The notes: generated by a model not told the origin, from the sequence alone. DNA of 64,000 bases from JALJPB01 sp034111045 (GCA_034111045.1 JAWUYA010000011.1:1-64000); one strand, 5' to 3'; shown: positions 28,490 through 36,620, counted from the first letter of the stretch. Made by a program: numbers and translations.

Positions 28490-29155
28490 ATGAAATGTTT
28501 ACTCGCGGCAATAGCAATAATGTACAGTGTATTTTCATTGGGCGTCAATGCCGCACTTATCACTATTGATGAAGTTGGAATGGATGCCATATTTTCCCAA
28601 ACAAGCTTTGGTAATGCTCCTATTGATATTAGACTCGGAGCAGCGGTTGAATACGTAGACGCCAATTTGCTCAATATGGACTCCAGTACAAAATTTAATT
28701 CAATAAACGGGAATCATTTTGGAGGCATCAATACCGTCAATTTTTGGTTTCTTGATGATCTTTCTTGGTGCGGTAACATTAATGCCAACTATGTTGGCTG
28801 TGGAGAGACACCAGGTAACGATTTCGTGGTTGAATCGGTCTTTGCAAATAGCGGTTTAAATGCAGAGTTGCTGTCCCATGAATTAGGACATAACCTAGGT
28901 TTGCTGCATCGTAACGACGGAACTGATACCGAATTAATGGATCCTTTTATTAATGGAGGGACTACACTGTTAAGTTCTGAGGTCGATAGCATTCACTTAA
29001 GTCCATTAGTACAATGGGATCTCACTGCAAGCACATTTTACATTGATATCATTCCGGTATTAATCGTAGCTGTTGCCACCACAGTACCAGAGCCCAAGAC
29101 TATGATATTGTTAATACTTGGTTTGTGTGCGATTGGCATGCGTCGTTCAATTTAG
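28490..29155 (+). CDS. PEP-CTERM secreted metzincin-like zinc metalloprotease
   Basis: A 221-aa exported protein. Signal peptide 1-20 (cleavage after VNA). The zinc signature H130-ELGHNLGLLH140 matches the metzincin HExxHxxGxxH, and M150 in ELMDP fits the Met-turn; E131 is the catalytic base. The C-terminus has V-P-E-P (199-202), a hydrophobic span (MILLILGLCAIGM) and RR, the PEP-CTERM sorting signal recognised by exosortase EpsH-type systems. A peptidase processed and released to the surface or matrix is inferred. Very strong Shine-Dalgarno GAGGGG. A lipoprotein gene follows after 6 nt and is probably co-translated. Confidence 0.85.
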   Translation: MKCLLAAIAIMYSVFSLGVNAALITIDEVGMDAIFSQTSFGNAPIDIRLGAAVEYVDANLLNMDSSTKFNSINGNHFGGINTVNFWFLDDLSWCGNINANYVGCGETPGNDFVVESVFANSGLNAELLSHELGHNLGLLHRNDGTDTELMDPFINGGTTLLSSEVDSIHLSPLVQWDLTASTFYIDIIPVLIVAVATTVPEPKTMILLILGLCAIGMRRSI

Positions 29156-29161
29156 GAATAA

Positions 29162-29620
29162 ATGAAATATTATCTGAGTGTTTTTATTATCTTAGCTCTA
29201 CTCGGTTGTGATATATCTGCGGCTTCGGATAATGACTGGACGCGTTTATGTCCAGCACAGCAGTTTTGTTTTGAACACCCACCAGAACTACGACCGATAT
29301 CACAGCAGGTAATTGACTCAACGGTTGGTCGTTTACAAAGTGATTTGTTGGAAGTCGATTATGACTTGGGATTATATTCTTCAAATTTTTCATTCTTACC
29401 TGAACCCAATATTAGCGCGATTATTGTTGATAATCTTAAAGCAGATATACTCATTTCTGGTCAGGTTATTGCTCTTCGGATAGCGCAGGTAAAACCAATC
29501 CCGGCAATGAACAATAATATTAAATTCGCGCTACAATTAAGGTTTGTAGGAACACCCAATTTAGACCTTGCACTCAAGATGTTTCATTCCATTGAGTTTG
29601 CCAATGAAATGAAAAAGTAA
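29162..29620 (+). CDS. hypothetical lipoprotein
   Basis: A 152-aa protein I do not recognise. Residues 1-16 form a lipoprotein signal with lipobox L-L-G-C16, so lipidation at C16 is expected; D17 after the cysteine would favour inner-membrane retention by the E. coli +2 rule. Two further cysteines lie in LCPAQQFCF near residues 30-37 and could form a disulfide. The remainder is predicted mixed alpha/beta with no repeats. It starts 6 nt after the PEP-CTERM metalloprotease, so a shared role, such as an accessory or inhibitor, is possible but unproven. Confidence 0.65.
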   Translation: MKYYLSVFIILALLGCDISAASDNDWTRLCPAQQFCFEHPPELRPISQQVIDSTVGRLQSDLLEVDYDLGLYSSNFSFLPEPNISAIIVDNLKADILISGQVIALRIAQVKPIPAMNNNIKFALQLRFVGTPNLDLALKMFHSIEFANEMKK

Positions 29621-29863
29621 TCACCCTTGGCTTACTTAAGTTAAAATCACTGGTATTAGTCAAACCAAAGCCTTCAGTTTCTTTGATCTCTATAACCATT
29701 AATATTGCCCTAATAATATAGTTATCGATCATTTCAATAGTAAAACCAACCATCATCGAAAACATCATCGTTTTTGATTGTTATCAAAAAGTAATCCCGT
29801 TAGGATTAAGAAATAATATAAGAACGAGCAATTAGCAAGCCTCGTCAGCATAAAAGAGTGAAT

Positions 29864-30493
29864 ATGCATATTCAGAGTCAATTTAAACAGAATGATGAAA
29901 ACCAGTTAATAGCACTCATGCGTCAATATCCATTTGCGACATTAGTCACACATTCTAAAACGGGTCTAGAGGCTACTCACTTACCTGTTGTCCTTGCTAA
30001 AGTTGAAGGCCAATACCTCATTCAGGCCCATATTGCTAAAGCGAATAAAATATGGGAGTCGGTTAAAGAAGGCACTGAGATATTACTTATTTTTAATGGT
30101 CCCAATTGTTACGTTTCGCCAAACTATTACCCAACTAAAAAAGAATCAGGAAAAGCGGTACCCACTTGGAATTATGTCGTCGTTCACGTAAGAGGATTAA
30201 TTTCATTTATTCACGATGAAAAATGGATTTATAACATGATCGACACCTTGACTAAGCTGCATGAATCCAAGCAAGAGTTACCCTGGTCTCTAACTGATGC
30301 GCCAGAACTTTATATAAAAAGAATGCTACCCGCAATCGTCGGTATAGAAATTTCCATTGATGCTATTGAAGGTCAATGGAAATTGAGTCAAAACCAGCCT
30401 CAAATTAATCAGCTTGGTGTAGTTGAGGCACTTTCCGCAAAAGGTGATGCTCATGAACTTGACATTTCAAAGTTAATAGCAAAGCAAATATAA
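29864..30493 (+). CDS. PaiB-like FMN-binding protein
   Basis: A 209-aa protein of the PaiB family (FMN-binding split-barrel, annotated as negative transcriptional regulator in Bacillus). Typical segments are YPFATLVTHSKTGLEATHLP, the GHIAKANKIWE-like QAHIAKANKIWE, NCYVSPNYYP and VPTWNYVVVHVRG. The C-terminal part IVGIEISIDAIEGQWKLSQNQ is also family-typical. The GTG at 29858 abuts AAGAG directly, while the ATG at 29864 has it at a normal 6-nt distance, so the ATG is used. The role is probably flavin-dependent redox or regulation; no acetyltransferase partner (PaiA) is present. The 237-bp gap before it shows nothing clear. Confidence 0.85.
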   Translation: MHIQSQFKQNDENQLIALMRQYPFATLVTHSKTGLEATHLPVVLAKVEGQYLIQAHIAKANKIWESVKEGTEILLIFNGPNCYVSPNYYPTKKESGKAVPTWNYVVVHVRGLISFIHDEKWIYNMIDTLTKLHESKQELPWSLTDAPELYIKRMLPAIVGIEISIDAIEGQWKLSQNQPQINQLGVVEALSAKGDAHELDISKLIAKQI

Positions 30494-30708
30494 AAACAGG
30501 CGACAAGTGGTTCAATAAGGATAAAATACAGTTGGCTTCTGCTCATCCGTCGCTTAGTTATATTAAAATAAGCTAAACCAGTGCGTAATGAGCATAAAGG
30601 AGTGAAGTTGACAGTTTCAAAAAACGGCGTTTTACACTAATAAAAAAATTGTGAGATAACATTTTTAATTAGCATGAAAACGGTTAACAAAAAAGTACCA
30701 TAAACACG

Positions 30709-31320
30709 TTAGCGGGCTAAAAACATATCTACGGCGCAATCACAAATTTCTTCAACATGGCTGTCATCAGTATAAATACCGTCGATAAGTAATTTGGCAA
30801 TACCATGTACCGTTCCCCACAGTACTTGTGAAGCTCTCAACGCATTATCTTCTTCACTGTGATTAAGTAATTTAAGTTTTTGCCATTTCTTGGTCATTTC
30901 AACTTGGTATTGAAAACACGGATAAGCGATTTCACGTAATGCTTTTGTACTGTTTTGTGGTTTCCAGATAGCTCGTCCAAACATCAATTCATAAAGTTCA
31001 GGATTACTTTTTGCAAATTTGACATATTGATGGATAAATAGCGAAAATTTTTCCTTGGTTGATTTACTGTCAGAGTTAAAGCTGTTTTTATTCATCAGAT
31101 AAAGCTGTTTAAAACCTTCCTCAGCAATCCCACAAAGTAAAGCGTTTTTATCTTTAAAATGATGATAAGGCGCGCTTCTTGAAACACCAACACGGTTAGC
31201 TAACTTACGCAATGAAACTTCTTCAATGCCGCTTTCATTAAGCATTTTGCTAGCAACTTCAAGTAAGCTTGTTCGTAAATCACCGTGGTGATATTTCACT
31301 TTTATTGGAATATTTGTCAT
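30709..31320 (-). CDS. TetR/AcrR family transcriptional regulator
   Basis: A 203-aa regulator. The N-terminal HTH spans about 12-58: DLRTSLLEVASKMLNESGI, then VSLRKLANRVGVSRSAPYHHF with the recognition helix, then KDKNALLCGIAEEGF. The C-terminal domain resembles TetR_C_13/WHG-type ligand pockets (FVKFAKSNPELYELMFG-like HQYVKFAKSNPELYELMFG). The ligand is unknown. It reads away from the FAD oxidoreductase pair, about 680 bp away, with a perfect inverted repeat 72 bp upstream of its own start that is the likeliest operator. ATG at 31320. Confidence 0.88.
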   Translation of the reverse strand: MTNIPIKVKYHHGDLRTSLLEVASKMLNESGIEEVSLRKLANRVGVSRSAPYHHFKDKNALLCGIAEEGFKQLYLMNKNSFNSDSKSTKEKFSLFIHQYVKFAKSNPELYELMFGRAIWKPQNSTKALREIAYPCFQYQVEMTKKWQKLKLLNHSEEDNALRASQVLWGTVHGIAKLLIDGIYTDDSHVEEICDCAVDMFLAR

Positions 31321-31391
31321 AAGGGTTAATTTAACAATCTACTAGTGATTAATCAATCTTGACAGTGTCTTTTTTGTTGATATAAATTTGG

Positions 31392-31417
31392 GTCAACTTA
31401 CGGTCAGATAAGTTGAC
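31392..31417. promoter_or_regulatory. candidate TetR operator (9-8-9 inverted repeat)
   Basis: GTCAACTTA (31392-31400) and TAAGTTGAC (31409-31417) are perfect inverted copies with an 8-bp centre, 72 bp upstream of the tetR-like start codon. Size and symmetry suit a TetR dimer pair. The rest of the 402-bp gap 31321-31722 shows only the dyad listed next. Confidence 0.45.
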
Positions 31418-31656
31418 GGAAAAAAATCTAATAAGATCGTTTAAATGGCAAGGCCATGCTATAAATTTATTACTGCCTATCTCACATTCACCCGTTTTTA
31501 AGATTGAACTCGACCACATCTAAACGCAGAGTTATAGGTTACTTTGTGCCTTTTTTACAAAAAATGCAGCCGTGTATGTGCAATTAAACTTTGGTTTCGA
31601 CGTTACATCTATCCTATGTCACCTTTATAGATTCTACTGCTACACTTTAATACAGA

Positions 31657-31670
31657 GTGATATTTATCAC
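31657..31670. promoter_or_regulatory. CRP/FNR-type dyad
   Basis: GTGATATTTATCAC is a perfect 6-2-6 palindrome containing the CRP core GTGA-N6-TCAC; it is also close to the FNR site TTGAT-N4-ATCAA. It lies 52 bp upstream of the decayed metallo-hydrolase gene and may be a relic of its promoter. Confidence 0.4.
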
Positions 31671-31722
31671 GGTTTGTAAACAGTAGAACAGGTTGGTGAT
31701 AATTTTCAAAAAGGGGAACTCA

Positions 31723-31950
31723 ATGGTGACTATCACATTTTATGAGGCAGCACAGGAAATGACCGAATTGTACCATTATCTATTATCCCCATGCTTGGAA
31801 AAGTATTATTCTATTATGGTCTTCACCAAGATGATAAAGCAGTTAACAGGCGGATAATGAAAACTTCTTCTTCAACCTGGCAATAATTGACGCGGTCATT
31901 TTATCGAATGCTCACTTAGACTGTTCTGGTAAATATATTCATCATGTAAA
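31723..31950 (+). pseudogene. decayed MBL-fold (beta-CASP-type) metallo-hydrolase, N-terminal remnant
   Basis: Three consecutive reading frames spell the start of an RNA-processing MBL-fold hydrolase. Frame one, from ATG 31723 with AAGGGGAA before it, gives VTITFYEAAQEMT, compared with the family's ITFYGAAQEVTGS. Frame two, from about 31788, gives PMLGKVLFYYGLHQDDKAV, against the usual LLDCGLHQG. Frame three, from 31862, gives NLAIIDAVILSNAHLDCSG, where an intact gene has PAIIDAVILSHAHLDHSG. Two frameshifts, a TAA in frame two and loss of two metal-binding histidines (N and C instead) mean it is inactive. The remaining roughly 350 codons are absent; the next gene follows within 50 bp. Confidence 0.75.
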
Positions 31951-32001
31951 TTAAATTAGGGCTGTAACTTAAGTTAAATAATAACGTGTAGGATGCACAT
32001 T

Positions 32002-33618
32002 ATGATCAGCAATGGATACAAAAATTATATTATGTCGGCTCAAACCAGGAAGAGTAGAACCTTTGATATTATAATTATTGGCTCAGGAACCGGAGGTATG
32101 AGTTCTGGCTCTTTTTTGGCTCAAGCAGGTAAACGTGTACTATTGCTTGAGCAACATGATGTCATAGGAGGGTATACTCATACGTTTGAGCGTAATGGAT
32201 ATAGTTGGGATGTTGGTTTGCACTATGTTGGTCAAGCTCATATCAAAGGAAGTGTCGCGAATAAGGTCTTTCGCTATATTTCAAAAGATAAACTGAAATG
32301 GGCACCGCTTGATGACATTTACGACCGGGCTGTATTCGGCACTAAAGAATACGAATTTCCCAAAGGAAGAGAAAATCTTAAAGCCAAGTTAAAAGAATAT
32401 TTCCCCAATGAAAAAGATAGGATGTCAATAGAGAAATACTTTTCATTACTCGAAGCCATTCAACATATTGGTAACGGTTTCTATGTTGAAAAAACCTTAC
32501 CACCTTTTTTATCTAAAATTTTTGGTAATATACTTCGTCGTCCTACGCTTGAGTTTTCCGATCAGACCACATTAAATGTATTAAAGGGGATCACAGACAA
32601 CCCGACATTAATTGGCGTTCTTACAGCCCAATATGGTGATTTTGGTTTGCAGCCGTCAAAAAGCAGTTTTTACATGCACGCACTGCTTGTTAATCATTAT
32701 ATCGATGGCGCAGCTTATCCGGTAGGTGGTGCATCAAAATTTGCCGAGTGTATTGTTCCAATTATTGAAGCGTCGGGAGGAATGGCTCTTACGGAGGCTG
32801 AAGTAGATGAAATTATAGTGATAAAAAACAAAGCCATTGGTGTTCGCATGAAAGATGGCGAGGCGCTTTTCGCTAAAACTATTATCAGTGCCGCTGGGAT
32901 TGTTAGTACGTTTTCACATTTACTTCCAGAACAAGTAAGCAAGCGTCATGAGTTAGCTCAATTACTTAATAAACTAGAACGTGGAATATCCCATGTAGGA
33001 CTATATGTCGGCATTAAGGAGTCATCTAAAGCGTTAAACTTGAAAAAATGCAATTATTGGATTTTCCCTCAACAATATGATCACGATCTAGGACGAAAAA
33101 ATTATAAGAATTTCAACTCCACAATACCGGTTGCTTTTGTCTCCTTTCCTTCAGTTAAAGACCCTTTAGCAGAAAAAACCCATAAAGGCAGAGCGACTGC
33201 AGAAGTTATTATGCTAACGCCCTATGACTGGTTTAATCAGTGGCAAACGTCAACATGGCAACAACGTGATGAAGAATATCAAACACTCAAAGAAAAATTA
33301 GCTCAACAAATGTTTGAAAAGTTATATCATGTTGCCCCACAACTTAAAGAAAAAATAGACTATTATGAAGTTTCTACACCGCTAAGTACTCGTCACTTTA
33401 CTCACCATAAACAAGGTGAAATTTATGGTGTTGCCCACACTCCATTTCGCTTTCAACAAAAATTTCTGCGCGTTCATACGCCAGTAAAAAATCTATTTCT
33501 TTCAGGGCAAGATATTGTTACAGCTAGTATTTTTGGCGGTACTATGGCTGGGCTGCTGTGCGCGTCAACAATTTTAAAGAAGCATCTACTATGGAAAGTC
33601 AACAAAAAAATAAAGTAG
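32002..33618 (+). CDS. FAD-dependent oxidoreductase, retinol saturase/phytoene desaturase-like
   Basis: A 538-aa flavoprotein. The N-terminal FAD-binding dinucleotide fold is IIIIGSGTGGMSSG (about 23-36), followed by the E-x-H segment LLEQHDVIGGYTHTFERNGY and W-D-V-G-L-H-Y-V-G as in all-trans-retinol 13,14-reductases and CrtI-type desaturases. The C-terminal FAD motif is NLFLSGQDIVTASIFGGTMAG. It probably saturates or isomerises a polyene or other hydrophobic substrate at the membrane. The ATG at 32002 has GTAGGA about 8 nt before it; ATGs at 31993 and 32032 are alternatives. The last 28 nt overlap the next flavoprotein gene, showing translational coupling. Confidence 0.8.
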   Translation: MISNGYKNYIMSAQTRKSRTFDIIIIGSGTGGMSSGSFLAQAGKRVLLLEQHDVIGGYTHTFERNGYSWDVGLHYVGQAHIKGSVANKVFRYISKDKLKWAPLDDIYDRAVFGTKEYEFPKGRENLKAKLKEYFPNEKDRMSIEKYFSLLEAIQHIGNGFYVEKTLPPFLSKIFGNILRRPTLEFSDQTTLNVLKGITDNPTLIGVLTAQYGDFGLQPSKSSFYMHALLVNHYIDGAAYPVGGASKFAECIVPIIEASGGMALTEAEVDEIIVIKNKAIGVRMKDGEALFAKTIISAAGIVSTFSHLLPEQVSKRHELAQLLNKLERGISHVGLYVGIKESSKALNLKKCNYWIFPQQYDHDLGRKNYKNFNSTIPVAFVSFPSVKDPLAEKTHKGRATAEVIMLTPYDWFNQWQTSTWQQRDEEYQTLKEKLAQQMFEKLYHVAPQLKEKIDYYEVSTPLSTRHFTHHKQGEIYGVAHTPFRFQQKFLRVHTPVKNLFLSGQDIVTASIFGGTMAGLLCASTILKKHLLWKVNKKIK

Positions 33619-34940
33619 ACCTCAATCAACGCATTGCCATTTTGGGCGCAGGTGCAGCTGGACTTAGTGCCGCTGAAGCGCTAAAAAACAAGGGCTACAA
33701 GCATATAACCCTATTTGAACGCACCGACCATGCCGGAGGGAAATGCTTAAGTGTTAAAATAAAATCAAAAGTTTATGAGCTTGGCGCAGGAATTTTAACT
33801 AAAAACAATAAAGTGCCGCTTAGGTTGGCGAAAAAATACAGGATTGCTTTTCAACCAGCAAATTTTGGTCACAGTATATTTGTTAATAAAAGTGGCAAAC
33901 CAATTCCTAAGCAGTCTTTAGTGGTAAAGCTCAAAGTACTTTGGCAGCTTATTTTTCGCTATCGGCGTATTTTAAAGAAATATCAAGAGCTCTCATTACC
34001 CGGCTTTCACAACCTTGACCCTTATGTGACCTTGCCATTTGGCCAATTTGCTAAAGAAAATAAAATTACCGACTTAGCTAATGTCTTCAGTTTATTTCTC
34101 ACCGGTTTTGGCTATTGCTACTCTGATCATGTGCCAGCGGCTTATGTACTTAAGTACGCTAGCTGGGAAACCATTGTCGCTTACTTTAAAAAACAAATTT
34201 ATGTATTCCCAAAAGGTATACAAGGACTGTGGGCGGCAGTGGCGAAAGAGCATACAATTCGGTTTATGACGACTATTACTGATATTAACAGAACAGATAT
34301 CATTACAATATATACAGAGTCAGGAGCAGAAGAATTCGACAGGCTTATTGTGACAACGCCTCTAGATGAAATGTCGTTGTTTATGAGTTTGAGCGTGCAA
34401 GAGAATGCACTATTTAACAAAATCATGTATCTGGATTATCAATCTATTCTTTGTACTGTTAAAAACTTCGTTGAAAAAACGGGCTACGTACCTGAAAACT
34501 TTATTAAAGAACGGGCAGGCCATCCTGTGTTTTGGTATTACCAACAAGCAGGACAACCTGTTTATTCTTTTTATGTGTTAACAGAAAAAGAGAGTAGTGG
34601 AGGAGATATTTTGAACGAAACAAGAGTCTTCAACGAAACAAGAGTCTTCAACGAAACAAGAGTTGTTAACCATATTCTAGCTCGCAACGAGACCAAGGTG
34701 ATCAATAACTTGTCCAATTTTGTCATTAATATGGGGGCAGAAATTGAATCAATTCATCAATTTATTCACTGGAAATATTTTCCTCATGTTGACTCCGAGC
34801 AAATGAACAATGGTTTTTATAAAAAACTTGAACAAATACAAGGTAAACAGCGGACATATTACGCTGGAGAAATATTTAATTTTAGCTGCGTGGGCTTTAC
34901 TTGTGAATATGCAGAACATATTGTAAACCAGTACTTCTAA
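33591..34940 (+). CDS. FAD-dependent amine oxidase-like oxidoreductase
   Basis: A 449-aa NAD(P)/FAD-binding protein. The N-terminal fold IAILGAGAAGLSAAEAL (G19-x-G21-x-x-G24) is followed by ITLFERTDHAGGKC, the GG doublet of the amine oxidase/protoporphyrinogen oxidase superfamily. The C-terminal FAD motif TYYAGEIFNFSCVGFTCEYAE is present. Residues near 342-358 consist of a threefold NETRVF-type repeat encoded by an 18-bp tandem repeat. The start ATG 33591 lies inside the preceding gene, with AAAGAAG upstream; the open frame reaches back to 33558. The substrate is unknown; pairing with a retinol-saturase-like enzyme suggests sequential redox steps on one hydrophobic substrate. Confidence 0.78.
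   Translation: MESQQKNKVDLNQRIAILGAGAAGLSAAEALKNKGYKHITLFERTDHAGGKCLSVKIKSKVYELGAGILTKNNKVPLRLAKKYRIAFQPANFGHSIFVNKSGKPIPKQSLVVKLKVLWQLIFRYRRILKKYQELSLPGFHNLDPYVTLPFGQFAKENKITDLANVFSLFLTGFGYCYSDHVPAAYVLKYASWETIVAYFKKQIYVFPKGIQGLWAAVAKEHTIRFMTTITDINRTDIITIYTESGAEEFDRLIVTTPLDEMSLFMSLSVQENALFNKIMYLDYQSILCTVKNFVEKTGYVPENFIKERAGHPVFWYYQQAGQPVYSFYVLTEKESSGGDILNETRVFNETRVFNETRVVNHILARNETKVINNLSNFVINMGAEIESIHQFIHWKYFPHVDSEQMNNGFYKKLEQIQGKQRTYYAGEIFNFSCVGFTCEYAEHIVNQYF
34614..34663 (+). repeat. 18-bp in-frame tandem repeat (2.8 units)
   Basis: The unit AACGAAACAAGAGTCTTC occurs at 34614-34631 and 34632-34649 without change, and a third copy at 34650 is intact for its first 14 bases. Each unit adds NETRVF to the protein, so copy-number change would not shift the frame. 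Confidence 0.9.
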
Positions 34941-35134
34941 TTTGTTTTTATTAGTAGATAACGGGTCTAAAATCCATAATAATTAATAACTTGACACTTC
35001 CATAAATCGTCATTTTTTCTGATAAATGTATTTAGTCCTCTATTGCCCTATAAAGCTGAGCTACAAAAGCGTAGGATCAGCTCACTTTAGATAAAAATTG
35101 AGGTCTGCACTCAGGTGCACTCACATAAAAAATT

Positions 35135-36487
35135 ATGCAACTAACAGCAAGAGCATCACTTACTAACGCTTTACTTATTTCCATTTGTACACCTCAGTTT
35201 AAAGGTGATGAGGCAACAGAGTCATTGGCAGAGCTGTCGCGCTTAGTCACTACGCTAGGATTTAAAGTAGTCGGCAGCCAGTCACAAAAGCAGAGCTCGA
35301 CTAAAAAAGTGAATGTATTGGGTTTAGGAAAACTGGCAGAAATAGCCCATCTTACCGGTAACCAGGGCGTAGTTGACAGTGCAGAAGAAGGTGAAGAGAT
35401 CACAAATGAAACGGAATTGATCGTTAACTTTGCACCTACCCCAGCAGACAATCTTCCATTTGGCTGCGCCGATGTGGTGGTATTTGATTGTGATTTAAGC
35501 CCCTCTCAGCTTCGTAATGTTGAGAATCAATTAGGCGTAGAGGTGTTTGACCGTACTGGCGTTATCATTGAAATATTTAGTCGCCATGCCCGCACCAAAA
35601 CAGCGAAATTACAAGTTGAAATTGCTCGCCTTAATTATGTCGCGCCACGACTGCGTGAGACATCATGTGGTGATAAAGAACGTCAAATGGGTAAAGGCGC
35701 TGGCGAAACAACGCTAGAACTAAACCGCCGTAAAGTACGCGACCAATTAGCCGAGCTCAAGCGCGAGTTGGTGAGTGTTCAAGAGGAGATGAAAGGACGA
35801 CGAACAAAACGTTCAGAGCTTTTTTGTGTCGCTTTAGTCGGTTATACCAATGCAGGCAAGTCATCAATGATGCGAGCGATTACCGGTAGTGATGTCGTCG
35901 GTGAGAACAAACTTTTTGCAACCCTTGATACTACGGTACGGGCGTTACATCCAATCACTCAACCTCGAATATTAGTGTCAGATACGGTAGGTTTTATTAA
36001 AAAATTACCTCACGATTTGGTCGCTTCATTTCATTCAACCTTAGCAGAAGCCCATGACGCTGCGTTATTGTTATATGTGGTCGATGCCTCAGACCCTTCT
36101 TTTCGTTCACAACTTGATGTAGTGCACGACGTACTGGAAGAGGTCGGTGTACAGAACAGTAAAAAATTATTGGTACTGAATAAATCAGATCAACTTAACA
36201 CTGAGCAGCAACAAGCGTTGATGGAAGAGTTTCCTGATGCTATGATGACTTCAGCTCATAACCCCCTAGATATCAGTAAATTACATAAATATATAGTAGG
36301 TATTGCTGAGCACGAGATGATTGAAGAGGAGATTATTATTCCTTATACCGCTAAAGGCGTTATAGGTGAAATTAGATCCAGTATGAGTGTCACCAAAGAA
36401 GAGTATGAATATAGCCATATTAAACTCACCGTACGCTCAAACGCAATTGATTTACAAAGATTAAAAAAACGGATGCAGCACTTATAA
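35135..36487 (+). CDS. hflX: HflX-family ribosome-associated GTPase
   Basis: A 450-aa GTPase. The N-terminal HflX subdomain includes VLGLGKLAEIA, VVVFDCDLSPSQLRNVE and the glycine-rich RETSCGDKERQMGKGAGE. A charged coiled coil (about 200-228) leads to the G domain: G1 GYTNAGKS, G2 FATLDTTVR, G3 DTVGFIKKLP, G4 NKSD. HflX splits stalled or hibernating 70S ribosomes, for example after heat stress. Here it is monocistronic and not next to hfq, its usual neighbour in gammaproteobacteria, so it may be a second, paralogous HflX. ATG 35135; the upstream 190 bp shows no clear promoter. Confidence 0.92.
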   Translation: MQLTARASLTNALLISICTPQFKGDEATESLAELSRLVTTLGFKVVGSQSQKQSSTKKVNVLGLGKLAEIAHLTGNQGVVDSAEEGEEITNETELIVNFAPTPADNLPFGCADVVVFDCDLSPSQLRNVENQLGVEVFDRTGVIIEIFSRHARTKTAKLQVEIARLNYVAPRLRETSCGDKERQMGKGAGETTLELNRRKVRDQLAELKRELVSVQEEMKGRRTKRSELFCVALVGYTNAGKSSMMRAITGSDVVGENKLFATLDTTVRALHPITQPRILVSDTVGFIKKLPHDLVASFHSTLAEAHDAALLLYVVDASDPSFRSQLDVVHDVLEEVGVQNSKKLLVLNKSDQLNTEQQQALMEEFPDAMMTSAHNPLDISKLHKYIVGIAEHEMIEEEIIIPYTAKGVIGEIRSSMSVTKEEYEYSHIKLTVRSNAIDLQRLKKRMQHL

Positions 36488-36496
36488 AGTTAAGCA

Positions 36497-36620
36497 AACG
36501 TATGCTTTCCAAAGTGCTAATCCTTAGAATCATGGTTAAGTAAGTTTGGAATTTTCATGCCTACCTCAGTAAGTTTAATTGATTTACGAGGTAGTAAGCT
36601 ATTGGGTTATAGCATACGTT
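36497..36620. repeat. nested inverted repeats between hflX and the LysR gene
   Basis: Outer arms AACGTATGC (36497-36505) and GCATACGTT (36612-36620) are perfect. Inside, CTACCTC (36561-36567) pairs with GAGGTAG (36588-36594), and the stem extends inward by GTAA/TTAC after a one-base bulge. The block fills most of the 214-bp gap between two convergent genes. No U tract follows either stem. It could be an end-structure, a small RNA or a miniature element remnant. Confidence 0.4.

Noticed and set aside
31723..31857. Intact 44-codon small gene
   Set aside because: The frame is the first piece of a frameshifted metallo-hydrolase, so a pseudogene explains it better.
36497..36620. Insertion sequence
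   Set aside because: No transposase frame and no target-site duplication is visible; only nested inverted repeats.
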